A DNA stretch of 64,000 nucleotides from Aliagarivorans taiwanensis DSM 22990 (lineage in GTDB: Bacteria > Pseudomonadota > Gammaproteobacteria > Enterobacterales > Celerinatantimonadaceae). Below the pieces are notes generated by a model. The model ran no database searches and had not been told where the DNA came from. It saw nothing but the letters and a program-made list of their open reading frames with translations. The position numbers and the translations under genes are program-made. The stretch spans positions 62,001 through 126,000 of the forward strand of contig NZ_AUBZ01000001.1 in the NCBI RefSeq assembly GCF_000429505.1. Direction: 5' to 3'. Numbering within the stretch: the stretch's first letter is position 1; each line of letters begins with the position of its first letter. Shown piece after piece: positions 10,484 to 19,900 of this stretch.

Positions 10484-11194
10484 CTAAACAGCCCGCTTAA
10501 TTAACATCGACTTGATGTGGCCGATGGCTTTGGTTGGGTTGAGTCCCTTAGGACACACACTGACGCAGTTCATAATGCCGTGACAACGGAAGACCGAGAA
10601 CGCATCGTCGAGCTCTGCCAAGCGTTCGTCGGTTGCGGTATCGCGACTGTCGGCCAGCCAACGATAAGCAGCCAGCAAGCCAGCAGGTCCGACAAACTTG
10701 TCTGGATTCCACCAGAAGGAAGGGCAAGACGTGGAACAACAGGCGCACAAGATACACTCGTACATGCCATCAAGTTGTTCGCGCTCTTCCGGTGACTGGA
10801 GGTTTTCCCGAGCAGGCGGTAAGCCGTCGTTGATAAGATAGGGTTTAATTCTGGCGTAGTTCTCGTAGAACTGCGCCATGTCCACCACCAGATCGCGGAT
10901 GACCGGCAATCCAGGCAGCGGGCGAATCACTATATCTCCCTTGCCCAATAAATCCGACAGTGGAGTGATACAGGCAAGCCCATTCTTACCGTTCATATTG
11001 ATCCCGTCGGAGCCACAGACCCCTTCCCGGCATGAACGTCTAAACGCAATGCTAGGGTCTTGTTCTTTAAGCAAAATTAACGCATCAAGCACCATCATAT
11101 CGGAGCCTTCCGGCACGTCAAGTTGATAGGCCTTCATATAGGGTTTTGTGTCTGTTTCCGGGTTGTAGCGGTAGACAGAAAAATTCACCTTCAT
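10484..11194 (-). CDS. sdhB: Succinate dehydrogenase iron-sulfur subunit
   Basis: Passes electrons from SdhA FAD to ubiquinone in complex II at the inner membrane. The 236 aa start at the ATG at 11194 (MKVNFSVYRYNPETD); a GTG three bases upstream is too close to the AAGGAGG site. Cluster ligands are clear: [2Fe-2S] in SCREGVCGSDGINMNGKNGL, [4Fe-4S] in CILCACCSTSCP and [3Fe-4S] in CHGIMNCVSVCPKGLNP. It lies 10 bp after sdhA and is followed by a terminator before sucA. Confidence 0.98.
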   Translation of the reverse strand: MKVNFSVYRYNPETDTKPYMKAYQLDVPEGSDMMVLDALILLKEQDPSIAFRRSCREGVCGSDGINMNGKNGLACITPLSDLLGKGDIVIRPLPGLPVIRDLVVDMAQFYENYARIKPYLINDGLPPARENLQSPEEREQLDGMYECILCACCSTSCPSFWWNPDKFVGPAGLLAAYRWLADSRDTATDERLAELDDAFSVFRCHGIMNCVSVCPKGLNPTKAIGHIKSMLIKRAV

Positions 11195-11204
11195 CACCGC
11201 CTCC

Positions 11205-12974
11205 TTAGTAAGTCCTGACTTTCGGTTCGAAGCGCTCGCGTAACTGAGGCTCCATGTTTACTTCGCGTCGGCCCATGGTCTCGCTGACCGGGTCAAACAC
11301 GCTGTGGCACAACCACTTGGCATCATCACGCTCGGGGTAATCGAAACGTGAGTGGGCGCCGCGACTCTCGGTACGGAAATTCGCCGCATGTGCAGTCGCG
11401 ATAGCTGTCGCCATCAGGTTATCGAGCTCCAAGCACTCAACGCGCTGGGTATTAAAGTCGTGGGATTTGTCTTGGAGGCTGGCGTTGGCCAGGCGCTCAC
11501 GGATCTCTTGCAGCTGTTTAAGACCTTCTGCCATCGCTTCACCTTCACGGAACACCGAAAAGTTAAGCTGCATGCACTCTTGCAGGTCCTTGCGGATTTG
11601 CACTGGATCTTCACCATTACTTGGCGAGTCTTCCCAGCGCTGGTAACGCGCCATGGCGGCGTCGAGGTCATCGCCCGAGGCATCTTGGTAAGACACATCG
11701 TCGTTGAGGTATTCGCCCAGGAACTTACCTGCCGCGCGACCAAACACCACCAAATCGAGCAGTGAATTACCGCCCAAACGGTTGGCACCATGTACCGATA
11801 CACAAGCAATCTCACCAACTGCGAACAAGCCGTTGACGATTTCGTCCTCGCCCTGAGCGTTTTGGCGAATCGCCTGACCATGCACCTTACAAGGAATGCC
11901 ACCCATCTGGTAGTGGCAGGTTGGGATAACCGGGATGGGTTCTTTCACAGGATCAACGTGGGCAAAGGTGCGGCTCAACTCACAGATACCCGGTAAGCGG
12001 CTCTCTAAGATCTCTTCGCCCAAGTGGTCGAGCTTAAGTTTGATGTGGGTGCCCCAAGGACCATCACAGCCACGCCCTTCGCGGATCTCGGTCATCATTG
12101 AGCGGGCAACCACGTCGCGGCCAGCCAAATCTTTAGCATTGGGAGCGTAACGCTCCATAAAGCGCTCGCCATCTTTGTTTAGAAGATAACCACCTTCACC
12201 GCGGCAGCCTTCGGTTACCAGTACCCCGGCACCGGCAATGCCGGTTGGGTGGAACTGCCACATCTCCATATCTTGGATGGGTACGCCGGCACGGCTCGCC
12301 ATACCGACACCATCACCGGTGTTGATGTGGGCGTTGGTGGTTGAAGCAAAGATACGTCCAGCACCGCCGGTCGCCAGTACAGTCGCTCGCGCCTTAAAGT
12401 ACACAATCTGGCCATCTTCCATATTCATGGCAGTGCAGCCAACCACATCGCCGTTGGCGTTTTTCACCAAATCGAGGGCATACCACTCGGAGAAGATGGT
12501 GGTTTGGTTCTTCACGTTCTGCTGATACAAGGTGTGTAGCAGAGCGTGGCCAGTTCGGTCGGCCGCAGCAGCGGTGCGCGCCGCTTGTTCGCCACCAAAC
12601 TCTTTGGATTGGCCACCGAACGGGCGCTGGTAGATCTTGCCGTCATCAAAGCGGGAGAATGGTAAGCCCATCTGTTCCAGCTCGATAATCGCTTCCGGTC
12701 CCACATTACACATGTATTCGATGGCGTCTTGGTCACCGATATAATCGGAGCCTTTCACGGTGTCGTACATGTGCCACTGCCAGTTATCTGGGTGGGAGTT
12801 GCCTAGCGCAACAGTAATCCCGCCCTGGGCAGATACGGTGTGAGAACGGGTTGGAAATACTTTGGAAATCAGGGCACAAGATTTGCCCTCTTTGGAAATT
12901 TGCAAAGCAGCGCGCATACCGGCACCACCTGCGCCGACTACCACGGCATCAAACTCTCGCGTAATAATAGTCAC
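11205..12974 (-). CDS. sdhA: Succinate dehydrogenase flavoprotein subunit
   Basis: Oxidises succinate to fumarate using covalently bound FAD. The 589-aa protein starts with the dinucleotide fold [13 protein letters not shown] at about 11-23. His45 in [12 protein letters not shown] is the expected FAD attachment residue. Substrate-site segments include [11 protein letters not shown] and [19 protein letters not shown]. It sits 6 bp after sdhD and 10 bp before sdhB. Length and sequence are close to the E. coli enzyme. Confidence 0.98.
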   Translation of the reverse strand: MTIITREFDAVVVGAGGAGMRAALQISKEGKSCALISKVFPTRSHTVSAQGGITVALGNSHPDNWQWHMYDTVKGSDYIGDQDAIEYMCNVGPEAIIELEQMGLPFSRFDDGKIYQRPFGGQSKEFGGEQAARTAAAADRTGHALLHTLYQQNVKNQTTIFSEWYALDLVKNANGDVVGCTAMNMEDGQIVYFKARATVLATGGAGRIFASTTNAHINTGDGVGMASRAGVPIQDMEMWQFHPTGIAGAGVLVTEGCRGEGGYLLNKDGERFMERYAPNAKDLAGRDVVARSMMTEIREGRGCDGPWGTHIKLKLDHLGEEILESRLPGICELSRTFAHVDPVKEPIPVIPTCHYQMGGIPCKVHGQAIRQNAQGEDEIVNGLFAVGEIACVSVHGANRLGGNSLLDLVVFGRAAGKFLGEYLNDDVSYQDASGDDLDAAMARYQRWEDSPSNGEDPVQIRKDLQECMQLNFSVFREGEAMAEGLKQLQEIRERLANASLQDKSHDFNTQRVECLELDNLMATAIATAHAANFRTESRGAHSRFDYPERDDAKWLCHSVFDPVSETMGRREVNMEPQLRERFEPKVRTY

Positions 12975-12980
12975 AGATAT

Positions 12981-13322
12981 TTACCCCCAGATAATCGACA
13001 AGCCAGCCGCCAGATAGACGAAGGCAATTAGCATTAACCCAAACTGACAAGCCAGGCGCAGCCCTACCGGTTTAACGTAATCAGTAAGTACTTGCCATAG
13101 GCCGATCCAGGCATGTATCAACATGCTCAGCAGGGCTAGCAGGGTAAATATCTTGGTGAACATGCCAGAGAAAAAGCTTGTCCAGCTCAGATAATTGACC
13201 TCGTTGAAGGCAAAGAAGCCCAACAAGTAAAAGGTATAGAGGGTCAGGATGACTGCGGTGACGCGGATCAAGATGTAATCATGAACGCCACTGCGGCCGA
13301 AGGTTGCTGCATTAGTTACCAT
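12981..13322 (-). CDS. sdhD: Succinate dehydrogenase membrane anchor subunit SdhD
   Basis: A 113-aa three-helix membrane anchor that helps bind heme b and ubiquinone with SdhC. The ATG at 13322 (MVTNAATFGRSGVHDYILIR) overlaps the end of sdhC by 7 bp and gives the family length; longer versions read into the sdhC frame. Hydrophobic segments lie at about 19-39, 56-78 and 90-112. The His in MLIHAWIGLW is the likely heme ligand and the DY of the DYVKP segment is also conserved. Confidence 0.95.
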   Translation of the reverse strand: MVTNAATFGRSGVHDYILIRVTAVILTLYTFYLLGFFAFNEVNYLSWTSFFSGMFTKIFTLLALLSMLIHAWIGLWQVLTDYVKPVGLRLACQFGLMLIAFVYLAAGLSIIWG

Positions 13323-13705
13323 ACAATTACTCCCACGACGATGGCTAACAAGCCAGTAATGATGAAACTCACCTTGGCGCTGGCGTTGCCAGATTCGAGC
13401 TCTTCCCAGTAGCCCAGATCCATGATTAGGTGACGAATACCGCCGACGATGTGGTACATCAGTGCGGTGAGCAGTCCCCAAAGGATCAACTTAACCAGAA
13501 AATTGTCGACAATCCCGGCGGCTCGCTCGAATCCGACAGGCGAAGAGAGGGACATCGCCAGTAGCCAAAGCAAGATTGCCAGAAAGAAGAACACCAGCAC
13601 ACCGGATACGCGGTGCAAGATTGAGGCGATCGCCGTCGGAGGGAATTGAACAGTACGTAGGTCGAGGTTTACGGGTCTTTGGTCTTTTTTCACGGGTCCG
13701 TCCAC
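13316..13705 (-). CDS. sdhC: Succinate dehydrogenase cytochrome b556 subunit SdhC
   Basis: The 129-aa first gene of sdhCDAB, with three membrane helices and ubiquinone/heme functions. A GTG at 13705 with GGAG upstream aligns VKKDQRPVNLDL with the E. coli N-terminus after four residues. A GTG at 13693 is the alternative. The conserved SILHRVSGV segment and the heme-ligand region MYHIVGGIRH are present. It is transcribed divergently from gltA; both promoters should lie in the 388-bp gap. Confidence 0.96.
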   Translation of the reverse strand: MDGPVKKDQRPVNLDLRTVQFPPTAIASILHRVSGVLVFFFLAILLWLLAMSLSSPVGFERAAGIVDNFLVKLILWGLLTALMYHIVGGIRHLIMDLGYWEELESGNASAKVSFIITGLLAIVVGVIVW

Positions 13706-14093
13706 TCAGCTCCATTGAACACTTATTATGTTTATTTGATGCACAGATCAGACCGATAATAAAACCATGACTTGTTAGTTATGTAGAGTTTTCGTTAAAT
13801 ATGAGACTAAAGTCTAAAAAACTACCTTTTACCACAACAACAACAAGCCAAACTCTGCTGTACAACGGCTTTAAGTATAAGCATCAGCTTTTTTAAACAC
13901 AATTAACATTTCCGCAATCTAGGCCACATTTATCGATTTCAAGCTGTTGTCAAAACAGCCTTTGTTCACATTATTTAAACAACAGGCCATATGTTACAAC
14001 AATGGTCAATTGACATTTTTACCCTAAGTGATCCAAAATGACGTGCACTTTGTATCCGGATTAGTACAAATACAATAAGCAGGGAGACGTGTT
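13706..14093. promoter_or_regulatory. Divergent sdhC-gltA control region
   Basis: An AT-rich 388-bp gap with no coding sequence. It should contain both promoters. GTTA-type direct repeats on the plus strand (CTTGTTAGTTA near 13768 and CGTTAAATA near 13793) resemble ArcA half-sites, which would fit known ArcA control of TCA genes. A TACAAT close to gltA is a possible -10. No single site is convincing by eye. Confidence 0.5.
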
Positions 14094-15365
14094 ATGGCTG
14101 ACAATAAAGCCAGTCTGCTGTTGCCTGGAAAAGAAGCCGTAGAGCTTCCAATTCTAGAGAGCTCAGCGGGCCAAGATGTAATCGACATTCGAAGTTTAGG
14201 CAAACAAGGTTACTTCACCTTTGATCCCGGTTTCCTGGCCACAGCGGCCTGTGAGTCCCAAATCACCTTCATCGATGGCGACAAAGGTATCCTATTACAC
14301 CGCGGCTACTCTATTGAAGAGTTGGCCAAACATGCAGACTACCTCGAAGTATGCTACATCCTATTGTTCGGTGAACGTCCCAGCGTTGAGCAATACGAGA
14401 CATTTAAAACCACTGTGACGCGCCACACCATGGTGCACGAGCAGTTGATTCACTTTTTCCAAGGCTTTCGCCGTGACTCGCATCCTATGGCAATCATGGT
14501 GGGCGTGGTGGGTGCCTTGTCGGCGTTCTATCATGACGCGATGGATATCAGCAACGTGCGTCACCGCGAGATTGCTGCATTCCGTTTGCTGTCTAAGATG
14601 CCCACTCTGGCAGCCATGAGCTACAAGTACTCTATTGGTCAGCCCTTCGTTTACCCCCGAAACGATCTAAGCTATGCCGCGAACTTCCTGAATATGATGT
14701 TCTCGGTACCCACCGAAGAGTACAAGATCAGCCCAGTTGTAGAGCGCGCTATGGACCGCATCTTCACCCTTCATGCTGACCATGAGCAAAATGCTTCAAC
14801 CTCTACTGTACGTTTGGCGGGCTCTTCTGGCGCTAACCCATTTGCGTGTATCGCTGCAGGTATTGCCTGTCTGTGGGGACCTGCTCACGGCGGTGCCAAT
14901 GAGGCCTGTTTGACCATGCTGGCTGAGATCGGCTCGGTGGATCGTATTCCTGAGTTTATTGCTCGCGCCAAGGACAAAGATGACCCATTCCGCTTGATGG
15001 GCTTCGGACACCGTGTTCACAAAAACTACGATCCGCGCGCAACAGTAATGCGCGAGAGTTGTCACGAGGCACTTAACGAGTTAAATATCGATGATCCGCT
15101 ACTTGAAGTAGCCATGGAGCTCGAGCGTATCGCGCTATCAGACCCCTACTTCATCGACAAGAAACTGTTCCCGAACGAGGATTTCTACTCAGGTATCGTG
15201 ATGAAAGCGATCGGTATTCCTACCTCGATGTTTACGGTAATCTTCGCGATTTCTCGTACTGTTGGCTGGATTGCCCACTGGAAAGAGATGATGGAAGAAG
15301 ATACCCAGCGTATCGGCCGCCCTCGTCAGCGCTACACTGGTGAGGCCCAGCGCGCTTTCAAATAA
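14094..15365 (+). CDS. gltA: Citrate synthase (type II, NADH-sensitive type)
   Basis: Condenses oxaloacetate and acetyl-CoA to citrate. The 423 aa are the length of gammaproteobacterial hexameric citrate synthases. Active-site segments are visible: [11 protein letters not shown] with the oxaloacetate-binding His, [14 protein letters not shown] with the catalytic His, and PNEDFYSG with the catalytic Asp. AGGGAGA lies upstream of the ATG. It is monocistronic and ends at a strong terminator. Confidence 0.98.
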   Translation: MADNKASLLLPGKEAVELPILESSAGQDVIDIRSLGKQGYFTFDPGFLATAACESQITFIDGDKGILLHRGYSIEELAKHADYLEVCYILLFGERPSVEQYETFKTTVTRHTMVHEQLIHFFQGFRRDSHPMAIMVGVVGALSAFYHDAMDISNVRHREIAAFRLLSKMPTLAAMSYKYSIGQPFVYPRNDLSYAANFLNMMFSVPTEEYKISPVVERAMDRIFTLHADHEQNASTSTVRLAGSSGANPFACIAAGIACLWGPAHGGANEACLTMLAEIGSVDRIPEFIARAKDKDDPFRLMGFGHRVHKNYDPRATVMRESCHEALNELNIDDPLLEVAMELERIALSDPYFIDKKLFPNEDFYSGIVMKAIGIPTSMFTVIFAISRTVGWIAHWKEMMEEDTQRIGRPRQRYTGEAQRAFK

Positions 15366-15384
15366 TCATCACTAGCCATGATGC

Positions 15385-15412
15385 AAAAGCCCGCTAATCA
15401 GCGGGCTTTTTT
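15385..15412 (+). terminator. Rho-independent terminator of gltA
   Basis: AAAAGCCCGC-TAATCA-GCGGGCTTTTTT: a 10-bp stem, 6-nt loop and T run, 20 bp after the gltA stop. Confidence 0.92.
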
Positions 15413-15455
15413 GTTGGCAAGGTATAACCTTTACGTAGAGGTTAACGCGAGCTAG

Positions 15456-16199
15456 CTACAGCACCTCTTGATAGTGCTGATGCAGCTGTTTCCCTCTCGC
15501 CGCTAGCGCATCTAACAGGCGCTCGGCCCTGGTGCTAACCAAGCGCTCTGCGGGAAAGTCATGCTTTTGCGCCAACGCCAACGCGTGGGGAAAACGCCCT
15601 ACTTGATAGGAGATATGCGCATCGCTCCCGAAAGAGAGCAGCGCGCCCAATCGCTTAGCCGCCAGCAAGATCTTCTCACAGTTAACATCACTGCCTTGGC
15701 GAGAACCGGCAAACGACGAGTTGTTAATCTCAATCATCACCTTATGCTCGGCGGCAGCGGCAACCACGGTATCGATATCGAAGGGGAAGTTGGGATTGCC
15801 CAAGTGTCCAAGAATGTCCGCCTTACCGCCTTTGATCACCGCCAGCAAGGCCTTGGAATGGGTCGCTGCATCACCCGGCTTGAAAAGCGGCTCGTGGAAG
15901 CTGGCAATCACCACGTCGAGGCGTTGCGCGAGGCTTTCGGTAATATCCAGCTCGCCTTCAGGATTGAGAATATTGGCTTCAATCCCACGCAATACCCCCA
16001 CCCCATCGACCACCCGCGGGATCACCTTCAGGTTTTCAAAGTGCCAGTAGTGCGGCGCACCGGGCATGGTTGAAGCATGATCGGTCATGGCCATCAGCTT
16101 CAGGCCGGTTTGCTTGGCCGCAGCGATGTTCTCTTGCAGCGAACTGTAAGCATGCCCGCTGGCTACCGTGTGGGTATGCGTGTCGGTGACAATCTGCAT
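15456..16199 (-). CDS. PHP-domain phosphatase (YcdX family)
   Basis: A 247-aa member of the polymerase-and-histidinol-phosphatase fold, YcdX-like, metal-dependent with a trinuclear zinc site. Metal ligands start with D-x-H-x-H near the N-terminus (TDTHTHTVASGHAYSS). MTDHA, SFHEPLF, GHLGNP and SFGSDAH follow in the standard order. E. coli YcdX is a phosphatase of uncertain physiological substrate, linked to swarming; the same uncertainty applies here. The ATG at 16199 lies 12 bp after kdsB, which is upstream on the same strand, so it probably ends the comEC-less lpxK-ycaR-kdsB transcript. Confidence 0.9.
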   Translation of the reverse strand: MQIVTDTHTHTVASGHAYSSLQENIAAAKQTGLKLMAMTDHASTMPGAPHYWHFENLKVIPRVVDGVGVLRGIEANILNPEGELDITESLAQRLDVVIASFHEPLFKPGDAATHSKALLAVIKGGKADILGHLGNPNFPFDIDTVVAAAAEHKVMIEINNSSFAGSRQGSDVNCEKILLAAKRLGALLSFGSDAHISYQVGRFPHALALAQKHDFPAERLVSTRAERLLDALAARGKQLHQHYQEVL

Positions 16200-16211
16200 T
16201 GTTAACTCCAG

Positions 16212-16952
16212 TTAGGTATAGGCACCGAGCAGGGCACGTACCTTTTCGAGGTCTTCCTGAGTGTCGACGCCATGGGCCGGCGTTTCTTGCGCTTCGGCGA
16301 TACGGATCTTCTCGCCATGCCAAAGCACCCTTAGCTGCTCGAGCTTCTCGACCTGCTCAATTAACGAGGGTTGCCAATTCAGATAACGGCGGATAAACCC
16401 GGCCCGATAGCCATAGATCCCGATATGACGAGCAAACGGGAACTGGTCGCCCTGCTGGAGATCGCGTTGAAACGGGATGGCGCTGCGGCTGAAGTAGATA
16501 GCGTGGCCATTGCTGTCGCTGATGACCTTAACCACATTAGGATCGTTCAAATCCGCTTCGGCAATCGGCGCGCTTAAGGTCGCCATTTGGGCAATATCGC
16601 CCTCAAGCAGTTCCGCTACCTGAGCAATTACGCTCGGTGGAATCAAAGGCTCGTCGCCCTGCACATTCACCACAACCGTATCGGCGGCCAACTGCAGCTT
16701 GTCACACACCTCGCCTAAGCGCTCGGTGCCCGACTCATGGTCTGGCGAGGTCATCACCACCTCTGCACCAAAGCCCTGTGCCACCTGCTCGATACGCGTA
16801 TCGTCTGTGGCAATCACCACCCGTTCCGCCCCGGATTGCAGCGCTTGTCGGTAGACCCGCTCGATCATCGACATACCGGCGATATCAATCAGTGGTTTGC
16901 CCGGCAGGCGGGTGCTCTGATAACGGGCTGGAATAACAACAACAAAACTCAT
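16212..16952 (-). CDS. kdsB: 3-deoxy-manno-octulosonate cytidylyltransferase
   Basis: Activates Kdo to CMP-Kdo for LPS inner-core synthesis. The 246 aa are typical. N-terminal [17 protein letters not shown] is the nucleotidyltransferase signature; [12 protein letters not shown] and [10 protein letters not shown] follow. It overlaps ycaR by 4 bp (ATGA) in the msbA-lpxK-ycaR-kdsB group, so it is transcribed with lipid A genes. Confidence 0.98.
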   Translation of the reverse strand: MSFVVVIPARYQSTRLPGKPLIDIAGMSMIERVYRQALQSGAERVVIATDDTRIEQVAQGFGAEVVMTSPDHESGTERLGEVCDKLQLAADTVVVNVQGDEPLIPPSVIAQVAELLEGDIAQMATLSAPIAEADLNDPNVVKVISDSNGHAIYFSRSAIPFQRDLQQGDQFPFARHIGIYGYRAGFIRRYLNWQPSLIEQVEKLEQLRVLWHGEKIRIAEAQETPAHGVDTQEDLEKVRALLGAYT

Positions 16953-17137
16953 TTGGGCAACTCACTGGCGGCCATCTCGCGGGCCTGTTCTTCAATCAGC
17001 ACCGGAATGCCATCGTTAACCGGGAATGCCAAGCGATCAAACTTGCAGATAAGCTCATCTTGTTGCTTGTCGTAGTAGAGCTTTCCCTTACAAACCGGGC
17101 AAGCAACGATTTCCAATAGGTTATAATCTAGCGCCAT
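16949..17137 (-). CDS. ycaR: Trm112/YcaR family small protein
   Basis: A 62-aa UPF0434 protein. [20 protein letters not shown] with CPVC at about 13-16 resembles a zinc-ribbon half, followed by [21 protein letters not shown]. coli ycaR sits between lpxK and kdsB in the same way. It overlaps lpxK by 17 bp and kdsB by 4 bp. Function is not well established; Trm112-type proteins elsewhere activate methyltransferases. Confidence 0.95.
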   Translation of the reverse strand: MALDYNLLEIVACPVCKGKLYYDKQQDELICKFDRLAFPVNDGIPVLIEEQAREMAASELPK

Positions 17138-18116
17138 TGAGGTGTTCCTTCATTAAAGCGTTAAGCGTATCGTAAAACTGTTGCGGAAGTTTGGCACTCA
17201 CCGGTTGGTAGTACCAATGTTCGCCTGCGCTATCACGATACTTCAATGCGTCTTTTTCGGTCATGACCACATGTCGATTCTGTAGTCGCGATACATCCTG
17301 CTCGCTCAGAGCTTGGTGATCGGCCACAGCAATGCACTCTTGCAGCGACGCCCCTTGAGCCTGCAGGCTAGCAAAAAAGCGCGGCGGATGGCCAATGCCA
17401 GCGACTGCCGTGATTGAGTTGGTATTTAAATAGTCAGCGCTATCCGTCAGGGGATGGTCATCGCGAACCCGCTTAAGCGGCGCGATATCCAATGACATGC
17501 GGTGGCCTTGATTAAAACGCTGCCCTGCCCCATTCGCTACCAGCAAATCGACTTGCTGCAGACGACTAACCGGCTCGCGCAGTGGCCCTGCCGGTAAGCA
17601 AAAACCGTTGCCATGGCCGCGTTCGCTGTCCACCACTGCAATCTCGATATCTCGCTCCAGCGCGTAGTGCTGCATGCCATCGTCGCTGATGATGACATCC
17701 ACGCCTTGCTGCTCCAGAAGCGCTGCGGCCTCAGCGCGCTTGGGTGCCACTACCATCGGGCACTTGGTGCGACTATGGATAAGCAGTGGCTCATCGCCGC
17801 ACTGCTTTGCCATACTTTGCTGAGAGACTTGGTAGGGGTAGTGCTCCGCCTTGCCACCATAGCCGCGACTCAGTACACCGGGGTTGAGGCCTAGCTGCTG
17901 AAAGTATTCCACTAGTGCTACCACTAATGGGGTTTTGCCATTGCCACCGACACTGATATTGCCGACTACTAACACCGGAACCTTGGCGCGGTAGCCGCCT
18001 TTTCGCTGGTAGGAGCGCCGCCGAAGCCCCGCTATCAGCGAGAACAGCAGGCTCAGCGGCCACAACAGCACAATTAACGGCCACTGCCACAGCTTGGGGG
18101 CATACCAAAGGCTCAC
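17121..18116 (-). CDS. lpxK: Tetraacyldisaccharide 4'-kinase
   Basis: Phosphorylates the lipid A disaccharide precursor at the 4' position at the inner membrane. The 331-aa protein has an N-terminal membrane helix (about 10-30) followed by the P-loop [13 protein letters not shown] at about 51-63. DDGMQH is the conserved metal/catalytic region. The GTG at 18116 overlaps the msbA stop (GTGA), indicating coupling with the lipid A flippase. Confidence 0.97.
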   Translation of the reverse strand: MSLWYAPKLWQWPLIVLLWPLSLLFSLIAGLRRRSYQRKGGYRAKVPVLVVGNISVGGNGKTPLVVALVEYFQQLGLNPGVLSRGYGGKAEHYPYQVSQQSMAKQCGDEPLLIHSRTKCPMVVAPKRAEAAALLEQQGVDVIISDDGMQHYALERDIEIAVVDSERGHGNGFCLPAGPLREPVSRLQQVDLLVANGAGQRFNQGHRMSLDIAPLKRVRDDHPLTDSADYLNTNSITAVAGIGHPPRFFASLQAQGASLQECIAVADHQALSEQDVSRLQNRHVVMTEKDALKYRDSAGEHWYYQPVSAKLPQQFYDTLNALMKEHLNGARL

Positions 18117-19870
18117 TCTTCAGCTTGCCCATATTGAATCGAGCGTAGCTGGTAATAGCTCCCTTTGGCTGCCATCAGGGTTTCGTGGTCGCCTTGCTCA
18201 ACGACCCGGCCTTCATCGATCACTACAATCTTATCGGCACGTTCAATGGTGGAGAGACGGTGAGCAATAACGATGGCGGTGCGATCGCTACACACCCGGT
18301 CGACCGCCTGTTGAATCTTGCGCTCGGATTCGCTATCCAGCGCAGAGGTGGCTTCATCCATAATCAAGATAGGCGCGTCTCGCAGCAGGGCGCGGGCAAT
18401 GGCGATACGTTGACGCTGACCACCGGAAAGCATGACGCCTTTCTCACCGACCAGCGTGTCGTAGCCATCTTCCAGCTCGTTGACAAACTCCGCCACATTG
18501 GCCATTTCTGCGGCGGCGACGATCTGCTCGTGGCTTGCCTCCGACATACCATAGGCGATATTGCTAGCGATACTGCCGCTGAACAGGTGCACCGATTGCG
18601 ACACTTGGGCGATTTGCTGGCGCAGATTGTTAAGGGTGTAATCCGACAGCGGAATGCCATCGAGCTCAATGCTGCCATACTCCACATCGTAAAAGCGTGG
18701 TATCAGCGATGCGATGGTACTCTTACCACTACCGGAGCGGCCGACAAAGGCAACCGTCTCACCCGCTTGAATCTCTAAATCAACGTTCTTCAGCACCTCG
18801 ATATCCGGCTTAGAGGGGTAGCAAAAGCTCACACCTTTAAGCTCAACACGGCCCTTAGCTCGTTCAACTTCTACACTGCCCTCATCCACTTCACCCGGCA
18901 TATCCAGCACGGTAAACAAGCTGCCACAGGCCGCAAGTGCTTTTTGAATTTCGTTGTTGATGGAGGTGATAACCTTGAGCGGTTTCAACAGCATCATGAT
19001 CGATGTAACGATCACGGTGAAGGTACCGGGCGTTAACTGTTCCACGATGCCCGGGAACGAGGCAATGTACAACACGATTGCCAAACCTGAAGAGGCAATA
19101 ATCTGCACAGCCGGGTTAGCGATGGCACTGGCCGACGCCATCTTCATCTGCTGGCGGCGAATGTTGTTACTTACCACATCAAACTCATCGGCTTCCTGTT
19201 TTTGCCCACCAAAGGCCAGGATCTCACGGTGACCATTGAGCATCTGCTCTGAAGAGGTTGTTACTTTGCCCATCGCAGTCTGGATGTTGCGGCTGATCTT
19301 ACGAAAACGCTTGGACACGATGCGGATCGCCACGGCCACAACCGGCCCCACCAAGAAGAACACCATAGAAAGCTGCCAGCTGTGATAGAACATCAAACCG
19401 AGCAAGCCAATAATCGTCGCCGTCTCGCGCACTAAGCTCACCAAGGCGTTGGTCGCTGCAGAGCTAACTTGGGTCGAGTCGTAGGTGATTTTAGAAAGCA
19501 GGTCACCCGTGGGGTTTTTATCGAAGAACGAAACAGGCATCGACATCAGTCGGGTAAAGATCTGACGGCGGATCTTCATCACTAAGTGGCTACCCACCCA
19601 CGCCATGCCATAGGATGAGGCGAAGTTACAGATGCCCCGGAACAGCACAATCAGCATCACAAAGATCGGCATATATTTAAGAACGTTGGGATTGTTCCCG
19701 GTCAGTCCGTCATCAATCAGAGGCTTGATGGAGTAGACGAAAATAGTATCGACAATGCCGTAACCAATCATGCCGATAATAGCCAGTATCAAACCGCTCT
19801 TGCGATCCTTCACATAGCTCAGCAGGCGCTTAAAATTGGCTTTGCTGTCAGTTGCCGTTTCTTCAATCAT
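18113..19870 (-). CDS. msbA: Lipid A export ATP-binding/permease MsbA
   Basis: Homodimeric ABC transporter that flips lipid A-core across the inner membrane. The 585 aa contain six membrane helices in the first ~320 residues and one ABC domain: Walker A GRSGSGKST (about 378-386), signature LSGGQRQR, Walker B ILIMDEATSALD and the H-loop IAHRLST. It overlaps lpxK and lies 30 bp after comEC, as in E. coli. Confidence 0.97.
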   Translation of the reverse strand: MIEETATDSKANFKRLLSYVKDRKSGLILAIIGMIGYGIVDTIFVYSIKPLIDDGLTGNNPNVLKYMPIFVMLIVLFRGICNFASSYGMAWVGSHLVMKIRRQIFTRLMSMPVSFFDKNPTGDLLSKITYDSTQVSSAATNALVSLVRETATIIGLLGLMFYHSWQLSMVFFLVGPVVAVAIRIVSKRFRKISRNIQTAMGKVTTSSEQMLNGHREILAFGGQKQEADEFDVVSNNIRRQQMKMASASAIANPAVQIIASSGLAIVLYIASFPGIVEQLTPGTFTVIVTSIMMLLKPLKVITSINNEIQKALAACGSLFTVLDMPGEVDEGSVEVERAKGRVELKGVSFCYPSKPDIEVLKNVDLEIQAGETVAFVGRSGSGKSTIASLIPRFYDVEYGSIELDGIPLSDYTLNNLRQQIAQVSQSVHLFSGSIASNIAYGMSEASHEQIVAAAEMANVAEFVNELEDGYDTLVGEKGVMLSGGQRQRIAIARALLRDAPILIMDEATSALDSESERKIQQAVDRVCSDRTAIVIAHRLSTIERADKIVVIDEGRVVEQGDHETLMAAKGSYYQLRSIQYGQAEE

Positions 19871-19900
19871 AAAATGTCATCTGTTACACATAAAACCGAG